This document shows positions 23,772 to 37,600 of a stretch of DNA of 64,000 bases, one piece after another. Under the pieces are notes generated by a model. It did no database searches. It saw only the letters and a list, made by a program, of their open reading frames with translations, and was not told the DNA's origin. Location: assembly GCA_027922465.2 (NCBI GenBank), contig BQMF02000225.1, positions 124,001 to 188,000 on the forward strand, written 5' to 3'. The translations under genes were made by a program, and so were the position numbers. Source of the DNA: Turritopsis dohrnii. Its lineage: Eukaryota > Cnidaria > Hydrozoa > Anthoathecata > Oceaniidae. How positions within the stretch are numbered: position 1 is the first letter of the stretch; the number at the start of each line of letters is the position of its first letter.

Positions 23772-26700
23772 GTAAAGCTAGTGTGGAAAATTTAGGATCC
23801 AATTCTATATTATACAGTGGCGGAAAACTGGAACTGAAATGTAATCCTGACAATGCTACACAATACGAGTGGTTCTTCCAAACAAAGGGTGAAACTGCAG
23901 GCTTAATAACAAATGCAGACATGCAAGTATATCGTAAAACTGTCAGTCGTAATGATGATGGCCTTTATCTGTGTCAAGTAAATGGGAATAGCACAACTTT
24001 ATCCGATAATCTACAAATAACAGTCAAGTGTGAGTACCATCATATTTTTTATAAAAATCCTACATCATTAGTTTATTACATAAATAATATCAATCTTCTG
24101 TTTTTGTTTTCATTGAAGATGTAGAAAATGCTGTTTTAACAGTGAACGCCACAATTCCTAAGGAGGGTGATCGTACCACACTAACATGTAAAGTGGAGAC
24201 CAATCAACAAGCTGTAACTTACACATTTATCAAAAATGGAGCTACTATTCAGACAGGAACTGAAAACATTTTTTCCTTTGATAAAATTTTGAAAACTGAT
24301 GATGGAAGCTATATGTGCGTAGCTCATGATGGAAAAGAAGCATCTTCAGCTAGCGTGGTAATATCAGTTCAAGGTAAATAATATGATAAACATAATACCG
24401 ATAACTTGTGAATTAAATATTTTCAGATTGTTTCAACAACATTTGTGACTGTCCATGGGAAAAAAAGTACATTCGATTTTACCGATATGCGCAAATTACC
24501 GGTAATTTTACCGGTAACTTAAGATTTTTTTAACGATTACCGGTAATTATAATTTTTTATCGATGAATTTACCGCTTTACCGATAATTACCGGTATCGTA
24601 ATGTAATGTAAAAAAATGCCTAATGTGATTTACCGGTAGCGTCTCAGACGTAAGGTAAAGTGGCTAATCGATAGCGATAACATGTTTTCGAAAAATGTTA
24701 ATGTTTGTTTATACTAATTCCGCCATTTTTAAGACCCGGTCAAGTCATAAATTACCTAATCGTTGGTTGTTCAAATGTGTTTCTTTTTTGTTTTTATTCA
24801 TGATGAAGTAATTGACGTCAATAAACTCTGAAACAAAACAAATCACCTGCTCATGAATTAGACGGTTGAAAGATCTTTTAAAAGAAAGGATGATGTGTCG
24901 AAAATTTATTTCTTCATAGGTTTAAATCTTTCATTTAAAATGACTGCGTTATTCAATCTTATTATAATAAACAGGGAAATTTTTCTAACAGCCCTTTGGT
25001 AATCTATACTCTTTTTATGTATATATTACAGGTAACATTCGTTTGTGTATCAAAATCAACTTGTTACCTGGTTCTCATTCAGCTGAAAATAAGACATACA
25101 ACAGTTTGTTCGAAATTTGGCAATAATAAAAACCGTCCGCTCGAATTCTATTAAGTTATTTTTGTAAATCCCATGACGAAAACTTTTATTTCTATTTTCC
25201 TCAGGGATCATAATCGCAACGTTTTTAGTGATCTTTTATAACTTTATTCAGATAATATTCTGATAAAGAGTGAATTTGGGAAAAGACAAATGAAAACATT
25301 TTAACGTCGGCTTGACGAGTTGCAGAAGTTCTCTTTTGAAATACTCACCTTCGTTTAAACATTAATACTACCTGTTTCCTACAGTTTTTCATCATAAGGT
25401 TTACGTGGAAGATTGTCTGAAAGCTCAGGGCTCCAAAACTCTCCCATGTCCTGGCTGTAAAGCTTGCGTGGGTGCGCACTCTTCTCGCAGTAGTCAATGT
25501 TGATGATGGACAGTCGGAAAACCTGTGGCAAGGTTCCAAATGGTAGTTCCTCTGTCCGTTCGAGTCTCATTGTCATACAACAGTCGAGCATAAGAGAGTT
25601 AGCATGAAGTGATGGAACCGACGTAATTTTCCTTGTACAACCTTTCGAAGACCTTTACTGCAATAGCATTAATATTTCAGTCGAAAGATCCTGGGAACTA
25701 AATGTTAAAATTTGGTTTCATACTACTACAAAAACATGCACACGAGAAAACATTAGGAAGATCGTTTATTTTCTTTGCAGTGCATATTCATCTAAAAACA
25801 TTCGATTACTGAACATTCGATGTGAATTCTTTGACGACTTTTAAGTATCCCGGAGGTAAAATGATTTTCAAATTATTACGCTACGGTAACGTATAACACC
25901 ATATATAAACGATAACTTGGCATAATAGCTCTTAAAGCTAGCTCTTTTCTCGTTTTAAAAACTACCATAGTTCACACTTTACCAATAAAATTGGATCGAT
26001 TTAGATTTACCGGTAAATTTACCGATAAAAGTATTGATCAATTTGTGTACCGGTAATTACCGATAATATAATTAGTTTACCGGTATAATGAAAATTTTAC
26101 CGGTAAAAATATCGATACTACATCTTTAGCGGTAAAAATACCGGTATATTTTACCGGTAAAATGAAATGTACTTTTTTTCCCATGGACGGTCACATTTAT
26201 CTATGGCTGTTCAATTTTAGAGTTATTTCAAAAACCAACTTTATCTTATACTGGATCAGTGGATTCAGGAAGCCAAAGTACTCTGAGTTGCTCTGTTGAT
26301 ATAAGTTTAACACCTGTTCAATACAAGTTTCGTAAAGATCAGACTGATCTTACACCTTACCAAGCTGAATCAACAAGTACTTTTGCAAATCTCCAAACAA
26401 AGGATGACGGTACTTACACATGTACAGTGACGATTAATGATATTGAGAAGACATCGAATGCATTTAATCTTAATGGTAGGTGGAAGTTATGATTATGATA
26501 AACCTTTAGGTAATACTTAAGTACTTTTTATATTGAAGTAAGGTTATATGAGTCAGGTTATATGAAAACCAAGGTAGCATTGATAAAAGAAGGTATATGA
26601 ATTAAATAGAAAGTAATTCCTTAAAAAACACCAATTACGCTGTGATCTTTATAACAAACAGGAAGAGTTTATAGTCGATACCATTGTATTATTTACAGTG

Positions 26701-28658
26701 CAGTTGAAGGTTTCACTAACGTTCAATCCAATGAAGGAAGATGAAAACCAAGCCATAACATGTGATGTAGCAGGAGGAGAATCTGTCAATGTAGTTTGGG
26801 GGATTAATGATGTAAAAGATGATGCTGTCATTGGAATAAATTATGAAATCATAAATGTACAACGCTCTTTCAATTCACATAATTATTCATGCATCGCGAC
26901 TTCAGGAAACAATAAGAAAAGCAATACTGCCAGCAGAATACTCCATGTTTACTGTAAGTGTATAGTTACAGATTATTTTGTATAATAGCACTATTAAGCA
27001 AAATTTTGTATGATAGCACAGTACTAACTTGGGTTTCAATGGTTTTGAGGGTAAACGGAGGATAAACGGATTTGAATCTATCTGATAACAGAGTAACATA
27101 ATAAGAAGTGCTAATTAATTACAAGCTATTAAAATAGTATTATCATTTTTCTTTCGTTTATTGAATTTCATTTTCAGGGTTGGATAATCCAAGCATAATC
27201 CTTGCTGATCAATATCCACAAGAACGAGAAAATGTCCGTTTTACTTGTAATGTAAATGCCAATCCTTCACCCACAACATATAACTGGTATAAAGAAGGAG
27301 TAGTGATCAGTGGTGAGAATGCAGAAACCCTTGCAATAAATTCAGTTTCCAGGAGCCACAGTGGTTATTTCACATGTGCAACACAAACTGCAAAATTTAC
27401 CATTGAGAAAGTGTCAAACAGACAACTTCTAACTGTTCTGTGTAAGTTTAAGATATTTGTGCCTGTGTTTGTAGTAAAAGCTTTAGTTGACGTTCCCTTT
27501 TCAATTTTCTCTTGATTTATTTCATTTATTGAAGTTTAAATCCTGTCTGCTAATGTTTGTTTGTCTTCAGTTATTTATAATTATGTTGATTATTTACTGC
27601 TAGCAATGAAAGTTTTTAATCTTCCATTACTTCTAACTTTGTAGCTTGCATTGTAGCTGCTATGTTACTGTAATTGTTGTTTAATTTCATTGATTTCGAA
27701 ATGGTTTTAATAATAACTACACAATCTTATCAAATATTATTTTTCTACATTTACGTTGCCCCTACATCACTAGAAAGTCACTAATATTCATGGTTTCACA
27801 CAACCCTGGAGCCGTGCAGGAAAAATGATAATTTAGTAACATTTATTCACCATAATTTTTAAATCCATTCTTAGCCTTTGTAAGCAAATAAGTAAGATTT
27901 TCAACTCTCCACATGATTCTTTCTTCCGCTTGTTAATTATTTTTTCCAGTGAATAATATCAACTTTCAGTTCAAATACCAGTTTCTTTTAGTACTTTATT
28001 CATTTAATAGATCTTGACCAACCATTTACAACATTTTTGGATGGAACAATTGCACCAGTTATTGAAAACGAAGAACTTGCTATCGATTGTGTAGCTGGAC
28101 TTCATTACACAGGATTGTCACTGTCCTATATTTGGTCAACAGGTGCTGATGTAAATGTTAGCAATACACAAATGTTAAGATTGAATAATATAAACAGAAA
28201 TCAAAATGGTACTTACAAGTGTTTAGTTACTGGTGGAGCTTATGGGAAAACATTGCAAAACGAAGTTGAACTAGACATCAATGTATACTGTGAGTTTTCT
28301 TTAAAGTATTAAGGCTTTAAATCTGATGCTGTCATTCAAATTAACAGTTGGGAAATTTCTGTATTTGTAATTCTGATAGTTGTTTATTCTTTAAGATCTG
28401 GCTGGACCTCTCATTTTCACCAACAACAATTTTGAAATACATTATCTATTGGTTGTTATTCAAATGATTATGGCAAACCTCCAGCAGAGTTATCATGGTA
28501 TAATGATACATCATCACAATTAATGGTTCCTGGCAAAATTGCTGATCGAGTTGAGTTAGTCATTGATTCTACTGACCGGTCCCACACAGGAAAATACACT
28601 TGCGTTGCCAATAATACAGCTGGAAAAGCTTCGAAATCGTTCTACTTGATTGTAACTG
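23772..28658 (+). CDS. Seven Ig-domain exons of the RPTP-like receptor
   Basis: Each exon is one Ig domain bordered by phase-1 introns, with the first Cys, the Trp, and the DDGxYxC or equivalent pattern: 23772-24029 (DDGLYLCQV), 24119-24373 (DDGSYMCVA), 26221-26475 (DDGTYTCTV), 26699-26953 (HNYSCIA), 27178-27441 (HSGYFTCAT), 28011-28289 (QNGTYKCLV) and 28396-28658 (HTGKYTCVA). Uniform phase permits exon duplication and skipping. The seventh exon changes frame between its first strand (GPLIFTNNNFEI) and its first core cysteine (GCYSNDYGKPPAEL). The intron between the second and third holds a 1.75-kb TIR element. Confidence 0.87.
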
Positions 28659-31600
28659 GTGTGTAGATTTTGAAATGTTTGGATAGTGGCGTTTAAAAAA
28701 TATTGAATTGAAATATTTAACTTTCCTTCTTTCATGTTGTAGAAGTTCCTGATGCGCCAATAGATCTGTCAGTCCAAACACAAGATTCAACGTACATAGT
28801 CTTCACATGGAATCCACCCTTATTTGATGGAAATAAACCTATCACAACTTACCTGTTTTATCATCGATTGAAAGGAAATGGAGTATTCACCACAGTAGAT
28901 ACACAAAATCAAAGGACTTATAATTTGTCAGGATTAGATCCAGGAAAAGTATATGAGGTGAAATTACGAGCTGAAAATTCTATTGGTAGGGGAGTGGAAT
29001 CCGCTGTTGAGGAAGTAACAACAGGTCAATCACGTATGGGAAGTTTTGTTCCTTACTTTTACAATGTTTGTTTTAACGTTTTTTATTGGATAATAAAAGC
29101 AATATATTGGTTTTAGCACCAAGTGCACCTAGACACTTCAATGCAGAGAGTCTGAGCCAATCAGTGAAATTAAATTGGAAAATACCGAATCCAACAAATG
29201 TAAATATTACAGGTTATCGTGTTTGTTATGTTCGTGACACTAATGATGGCGAAAAATTCAGCAGTACGGAAACTTGTGTAGACATTGGATCAACGCTTGA
29301 ATATAATGTACCTAATCTTGGTAAGAACTTTTGAAAACTTTCTTCAGTTTTTATAAATCACTAGACGAACATTCAACAATTTCTGTTGTGATTTTGTGTC
29401 TACAGTAACAGTCATAAAGAAAATATGGACTAACTTCGGCTACTTTATTTAATTGAAGTATTGTTTAATCATCTTTGATGGCTTGATTTTTTGAAGTGGA
29501 TTCATCTTTGCAGAGAATACATAAAACATAATACCTTCACTTTATAGATTTCTGAGAAAGCAAGAAATACATTAAAACCCACTTTGTTTTTATTTCTGTT
29601 TGTTTTTTTTCTGTTTTGAAAACCTAGCGGGTTTTTGAAATTTCATGTGTGCCTTTACATGAAAACTACCAAAACCTTTTTTATATATAAAGATTTAAGT
29701 GTTTTACCACTTATTCAAGAAAAAACAGACATTACTCCCAATAAAAATATAATGAAGAACTTCAGTTGCACCCAATTCGAAGTATCGCTTGCAATAAACA
29801 TATGATTTTAAAAGTTTATTGTTGGTGACGTCTTGCTTCGAAGCTCTCTTGCAGTTAACAAAATTTATCGAAGTCGTTCATAGTTAAACTATTTATAAGC
29901 TATATTTTTAAATGTTTGGTAGCTTGCTTTAGTAGATAATTTAAAACACAGTATTTGTGAGGAATTTTTCGTTTTTACTTTTGTGATTGTACTTGATGAA
30001 ATGTCGCTACCGTTTTGTATTGTTTGGTATGAACAGAATAAAGAATATTTCATATGATAGCATTAGTAATACTTTTGTGAATTCCAAGGCAGTGACTAGT
30101 CACAATTTCTTTTTCATGCTTCAGCTGATTTTGCAGAAATTCTTATGCCTGTCAAGGCTTCTTGTTTAAAATTTAATTGCCATCGTCCCTGGAACAAAGG
30201 ATGACAAACTTTTAAGCGGGATTAACTTTAGATCTATTTTGTTTTGGCTACTTTTGATCTACAGTATGTATCGGTTATGCTTTCATGGATTCCTAGGGAG
30301 TGTATGATTAAAAATTTGATGCTGCTTTGTAGAAGTCATTCAACCTTCAAATTTCAAGAATGACACCTACCTTTCATTTGTCATGCTTCAGCTAGTTTCG
30401 TGCAAATCCTTATGCCTGTCAGGGCATCTTGTTTTTTATATAGCCAAGAAACGATTGCTTGTTTGTAAATTGCTTGATTTCGTTTTCGTATCGACATCAT
30501 TTCATTCTCAAATACAGCTGAAGTTAACTTAGATAGCGGTGAACATTCATGCTACCGTGGTCAAAGAATAATTTTTGCTCTTTTTGTTATTGTTGTTTTT
30601 TTTGTCGTTCTTTTTTAGGAAAGTACAGTGGTTATAATTTTACTGTGGCTGCACGGAATAGTAAAGGATATGGACTCAATGCAACTCTTACAGGCATCCT
30701 TACACGTGCTGAAGGTAATGGTAGTTGAAGATGATCGATGATAAAATCAAATACATGAACTTAGGCGTAGTTTTTTGGGAAAGGCTTTGACATTTTTGTT
30801 TTCAGTGCTATTTTGTCACCAATCATGACACTTGGAAGCTTCCAATTGTATGATATTTCAATTTATTACTTGTCTGTGACATTTTGGGCACTTTCAAGCC
30901 CGTCACAACTTAATCTAAGACGAAAAGTTAAAGGGAGAAAAATTAATGAATTGAAAAAAGTGTATTTTTGTTAAGTAACTTTTCAAATCACTTTAAAAAC
31001 AGAATTAATAACGTAAGACATACGTCGATGTGTTAAAAAACCTGAAGATGTATAAATCAATAAAATACAAAGTATTTCGTTACTGTAAGGCAGTAAACAG
31101 TTCCTCTGGTGAGAGGTCTGAGTGCATGACTCGATGTCTTTGCTATTCAGAAAATAGTCATACATCACTTTTAGCTATTGGGCATGCTATGGTTTCATAT
31201 CTGAAAATTTCATAAGCATTAACATCGTATATATCGTTTTCTTCGTCTAATTGTTTCTTGTTGATTTCCTGCACAGCAGCAGAACAAAGTAAACAAAGTA
31301 TGTGGCCAGCGAAACGTCGTAATACTTTGTTTTCCTTTCGTTATAATTGTTTCTTGATTTGTTCAGCATCCTTCAAATTTCCTTTCAAAACATTCTTTGG
31401 TATGACCATTTACATTTAGAACAAGCATTTGAAAATAATTTGTCATGCTGTTGGAAACATACAAAATTACGCTATCGTTTTCTTCAATGAAATAGTCACC
31501 GTTTTTGTAGTTCTCTCAAGAAAGGCGTCAAGTAGCAACATTGATTGTTGATCTGAATGAAAGTCAACCTGAAATCTTTTCAACTAGCCACAACTCATAC

Positions 31601-34600
31601 AATTCAAAGAAAAAAGCAGACAAAAACAATTAAATTTTATTGTTTTGTCTTATATTGCGATGGATTGCGACAAAAAACTTGTGGCTTGTTAGTTACTTTC
31701 AGATGATATGATTTTTAGATGAGTTCATACAAAATATAGTAATCTAGATTTGCAAAAATTTGGGTGTTAAAAAATTTGGGCATACATTAAGAATTAAGCG
31801 AATTTAATTTGGGCATCCATTTTGTCCCAATTTGGCAACGCTCAAGTTTTTGGTAGTTAATAGCCGTATTTATACTGACACGGAGAAATTGAGACGGATA
31901 GAATAATTGCAAAAAACATTTTTCTGTCTGACAGTATAAATCAGAAAAAAACAGTTAGACGGATAGAGTTTTCTCTTTATTTTTCCATCTCAATTCGACC
32001 ATCGAAACGATGCACAAATATGATCAAATTCAACGATCGAATTAAAGTGCCATCAGTATAAACAAGAGATGTCTATCATGTATTTATACTTATAGAAAGA
32101 AGTTTTGCCCATTCCATCATCTGATTATACTGTCTTGTTATTTATACTGATAGGAAAATAAAATTACAATTATTTTATCCGTCGCTATTTACTCGTCTCA
32201 GTATAAATAGAGCTAATGCATGTGGTTTAAGTTTTTATTGATATGTTGTTTTTATGGAAACTTCATTTTTTTTTCAGAACCAATTGTTGTACAAAATGTT
32301 CATATCATAGCTAGTGCAAGAAGTTTTCTTGTCTCATGGACTGAACCAGAGAACATTTTTGGTATTTTGATAGGCTATGACGTAAGTTTTAAAGAAAGCC
32401 AATTTATTTAGACAAATCAATGTGACACAGATTGTCAATAATCAATCGGTGTGTTTAAACAAACATTGTACATGTAGTGACAGACATATAATTTGTGTCA
32501 TAGGTGTCATACCAAAATTCAACGCAATCATCATTATCACAATCATCATTGTCTTGCCAAGGTACTATGACAACACAATGTAATATAACTGGCTTGAATC
32601 CTTTTCGCAATTATACAATCATCATAACGGTTACAAACCAGCTCTTTTCCAAATCATTTTAAACAAGATCACAGACTTTTGGCATCGGTATGTGTTTTGA
32701 AAACATTAAACTGTCATTATAGCATCAAAAATGCAAAATGATGAACTTTGTAGTGTCCACTACAATGGGTTAGCATGATAAAGGCAATATAAAGCTGACT
32801 CTATAATTTCAAATTTTAGCGCCACCAACACTAACCGAAGAAATACCTACAATTCCAGAAGGAAACATCGATAAAACCAGTTTCACAATAAGAATATTAC
32901 CGTTTGATGGTAAAAACGGAGAGATAAGGTATCTATTTGTTTCTTAATAATTTATGTGTGTTGAGTTGCGGAGACACGTTTTCTGGCAATATTAATCAAT
33001 AATTTTACATGCGTATGAACTGTCATAAAGAGCAATCAAAATTATAAAATCACTGATACCATCTCTTCAGCTGATGAATAATGGTCAAATCACATTAAAG
33101 ACATCTGATTTAAACATTCAGCAACTCTTTCAATCACTTATTTTTCAAAGATTATCCAAACAATTATTCAAACAGGAGCGCAAACATAATGTCACTATCT
33201 GGTTTGGTTACTTTCTCAGTATTTTGATTAAAATTACCTAACCTAGGCCAAATACAATAGAAATATCAAAATCAACTAATCTATAATTTCACATGTTTCA
33301 GGCACTATGACATCATTGTTTTTGAACTTCCCAATGAGCAAGTCCCAGCCAGAAAGCCACCTGTTTACTCTAACGAAGAAATCAAAACAAATGTGGTTGG
33401 AAGGTTGACAACCATTCTGCAAAATCAGTTATTTACAGTTGGTAATGCCGCTGTTAACAAAATGAAAAGACGTGCTTCAGGAAGTAAGTCATAACATTTT
33501 ACATAGTTTCAGGAAATATTTACGTAAAAATACTAATTAATTTTCCATGTGATAATGGAAATTGAATTTGCCAAGAACTAAGAAGTTATCAGCAGAAATG
33601 AACAAAAGCCGCGTCAAATTATTGCAACAAGTCAGCATAAACGATTTTTTGTTTTATGTACATCCCCATTTATTGTTATTACTACTTAGGTATTGACATA
33701 AAGTTCTTGTTAGAAATCATAGATGTAGTTCAACTGTTTATTTTTGGAAGTGTGTGAAGAATGCCTTATTCATATGTATTTATAACTATGAATGTTCATC
33801 TAAATAACAATAGAAGATACACATGATATAAAATTCTATATCCGCCCTCATGTTGAAAGCATTAAAAATGATACCAACATAAATGAAAACATAAACAAAG
33901 AAAACGAACGCATACAACATCTCTTATCCGCTTTGAATGTACAAAATGTTCATGATCAGGTTCCAGTTTCTGGTTCATATCGAGGGGACGGTCTCGTCGA
34001 CCAGCGTGGACGAGAATGTGCAGCAGTGTCCATGTCTGAACCCCCCGTAGGTGGTATGACAGCTCCTTTAGCCTTCTCCACCGCGAAAGAAAGTTCTGCA
34101 TCAGAAGTGGTCTGATGAATCGGATCGTGACCACCACCAATGGGCGATGATTGTGGTTCATCTGCTGTGATTGTAGGGGTGTCAGGTGCAACGGAATCGG
34201 GCACATTGTTGTACTGTTGTGGCAGCGGAGATGGCGACACGTTGACTCTTGCGGGTGCTTTAGCTGTAAGTTGAATGCTGGATGAAATGGGTGCAAACTT
34301 TCGCAGGAATCGCCTGTTCCGCAGAGTTACACGATATGATCCGTCAACTTTGACAAGGTACTGATCGAAATTTCTTACCTCGACGACGACACCAGATTTA
34401 TCCCATTTTTTAGGGTGGTTACCGTTCTGGTTCTGGATGAGGACGTAGGCACCAATTGATAATGGTGGTAATTGACGAGCAGGTTGGTTCAGACGTTCTG
34501 ATGATCGGGAGAAGCGAGTGAGCATTGCCTCTTCCTTTTTGTTCCAAGCATCGCACCATGTAGGACGAATTGATGGATTAGTATACTTTGGAAGCCGATT

Positions 34601-37600
34601 CACGAATGAGAAGGCGTCACTTAGAGGCTTACCGAAGATGATCTCAGCAAGGCTTATCTTGCAATCTGCGTCCTGGGTGTTTCGCATCTGGAGAAGAGCT
34701 CTCAGAAATCGGTCATTGTCCAGTGATCCATTGGGGTTGATGTTCTCCATGAGCAGGCGCTTGCATTTCTTCACTGCTATTTCTGCACGACCATTTGACT
34801 GGGGGAAGTATACTGACGATACGCGAGAGCGTACACTCCATCTCTTCAAGAATAGTTTTGTTTCGTTTGCGGAGAATTCAGGGCCGCCATCACTGGAAAG
34901 TTCCTCAGGTACACCGAACGTGGCGAATAGGGAGCGTAACGCCGTGATGAGTCTCTTGGCCCCAGATTTATTGCTACCGTGTAGAGAGCAGTAAACTTCA
35001 ACCCAACCAGATAGTTTGTCTCCAGCAAGCAAGTAATGGAAACCGGCGTATGAGAAGAAGTCAGCAAAAATAAAAAAAAAGGGTGTAGATGGTGTTGAAG
35101 GGAGCGTTGCAGGCATGACAGGCTGGGACGGGGCATTGCGTTTGCATGGAACGCAATTTTCACGAGTTATGCCAATGTCCTTTGATATTCCAGGCCAGAA
35201 GACAATTGATTAGGCTCGAGAGGACATTGCAGATACTCCTTGATTTGCCGAATTGAGTATGGATAAGACGGTTTGTCGTAATGACGGCGAAACAACTACT
35301 CTATTTTGGTAAATCAGCACGCCATCCATGATGTACAAAGAATGACAATATCGCCAGGATTCATAGATTGTGGGAACTTCATCAGGAAGGATTCCATTGA
35401 AACCTGACTGGACTTACTTTAGTAGTAGGGAAAGCAAAGGGTCCTTGGCCGTTTCGGAGGCAAGTTGATCACAATCGATGCGGAATGCTTCGCTAGCATC
35501 TGCACGAATGGCGGCGTTGATGGCCTCCTCTACTTTTTCCGCCACGGTTAATAACCCAATAATAGCGGAAGGGTATCGGGACGTCCCATCCGAAGCAAGA
35601 TTGGTTTTGCCAGGAAAGTGATAAATTTTTAAGGACCACGGTAGTGTCCGTTGTTTCAGTCAAAAAATGCGATCATTGGCAATCTCATCCAGAGTGCGAT
35701 CTCCAAAGATTTTAAAAAGCGGCTCATGATCGGTAACGATTATCAGGGAAGGACAACCTTTTGTGAAGTACTTCGTTTGGTCGAGTGACCAAGGGACAGC
35801 TAGAGCCTCGCCTTTGATAGGTGCATACCGTTGCTCTGTGGACGATAGAAAACGTGACCCTGCAAGAACAATCCGCCATCCGAGTTTGCAACAGTCAGTT
35901 GTATCGGAGAGACAATTGCATTGCTGTTGATAAAGAAAGTATCCAATGCCGTTGCGAGACCAATCGGGGCGAACGCAGGTTTTTTGCGATGGATTGAAGA
36001 TGACAACACCTTTGTTGATAACTTCTACGATAGATTGCTGGGACTGTTGAAAAGCACATTCCAGCTCTAGAGACCATTGAAACATCTGACGTGGACTGAG
36101 GAAACGTCTGAAGAGTTCCATGTAATCACGTAATTGGGTGTAATTCGACACTTGGTTAACCAGTCCGAATCAGCTAAGAATATTTGTGATTGATTGCGTT
36201 GGTATACTTAGGTAACGGTTCAATGGACGAATCCAAAATACGGAAACCCGCGAAATCGACGGTACGTTGTGCGAACTGGAACTTATCTGGATTCATGATG
36301 ATTCCTGCATCACCTGAAGTGGTTAGCATCTGCAAGGCTCTCCACTAGTATTCTTTAAGGGATTTATCGTGGTGAAGAACGTCATCGGTGATAAGTTCCT
36401 TCCTCTCGATGTCCGATATTACCTGATCGAATCGACGATTATATCCGTCACCAGATTCGGAGAAACCTTGTGGAGTTGCGCGATATCTCCAGCAGCCAAA
36501 GGGTGTAATGAAGGTAGTGAGGTGTCTGTCAGATTTTCGAAGTGGAACACTGTGGAATCCGTTCCAAGCATCGTTCACAGTTTTCCATGTGTTGGTGGTA
36601 CACGTCTAGCCGATTGAAATGGTGAGGCAGTGGCAAAAGTTTCTCGTTGGCAGTGTTTATTAAGAGAAGATAAGTCAACGGTTCTCCTCGGCGAACTGTC
36701 ATGTTTGCGGGTTACGACCATGCGGTGACACCATGTCAGTGCCTCATCCCAAAGAAGATCTCTGTGAACTTGATCTTGCCAGTGAATTGGTATGGATGCT
36801 GGAGTGTGCATGGCTTTCGGGACAGCGTTTTCCTTCAGATGGATTTCGACTGGCGGACCATCCATCAGCGTGAGGGGCTGGTGAGGGCAGGTGTTAAAGG
36901 TGGACGAGGCAAAATGATCGAGTAGCCACTTTTTCATCTTAGCATTGTTTTAAGGGACACAGTCAAAGGGCAACTCTTTGGGCATCTCTGGGACAGATGT
37001 ACGAGTAGGACATGAACAGTTCTTCTCAGGAACATCCTCAACTACTGTGGCACTGATAGTATGGCCGTCTCGAACGATGGCTTGATGGCAGGAAAATCCT
37101 CTGGTACTATACCCAGCTCCATCATATTCTCCAAAGAAAGGTAAAATCCTTGAGCCTGTCTGCTTATGTATACCATGTTGGCGCATGACTGTGTGGAACC
37201 GTCTGATGAAACGCCCTCCAACCGAACTCGAGCAGCTCTTTCGATAGTTATGGGGGACATGTTCGCTGCCATGAGGTTGGCATTAACTGGGATCAGGTCA
37301 TCCTTTGTAAATCCAAGAGATTCGAATTGTTTTAACGACTAAAGAAATGACTGTGCGCCGGTATCGGCTAGCGCTGTGATCTCGATCGGGGCGACCTTAG
37401 GGCATCTTTTCCCGAATTTTCGGTAATCAGATGATAAAACGGATAACCAGAGTTATACCCTTGGATGATCTTTGAACTTTGATCTTTGCCACTGACCCTT
37501 AGAAATTATATTTTGCAGTGACATAATAGCATTCTGGCTGGCACGAGGTGAGACGGTCATTGCAGATTGCGAAATTGTGGGGATCCCTGACACTTGGATA

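Noticed and set aside
34518..34994. 158-codon plus-strand frame
   Set aside because: It is the antisense shadow of the Ty3 integrase frame on the minus strand.
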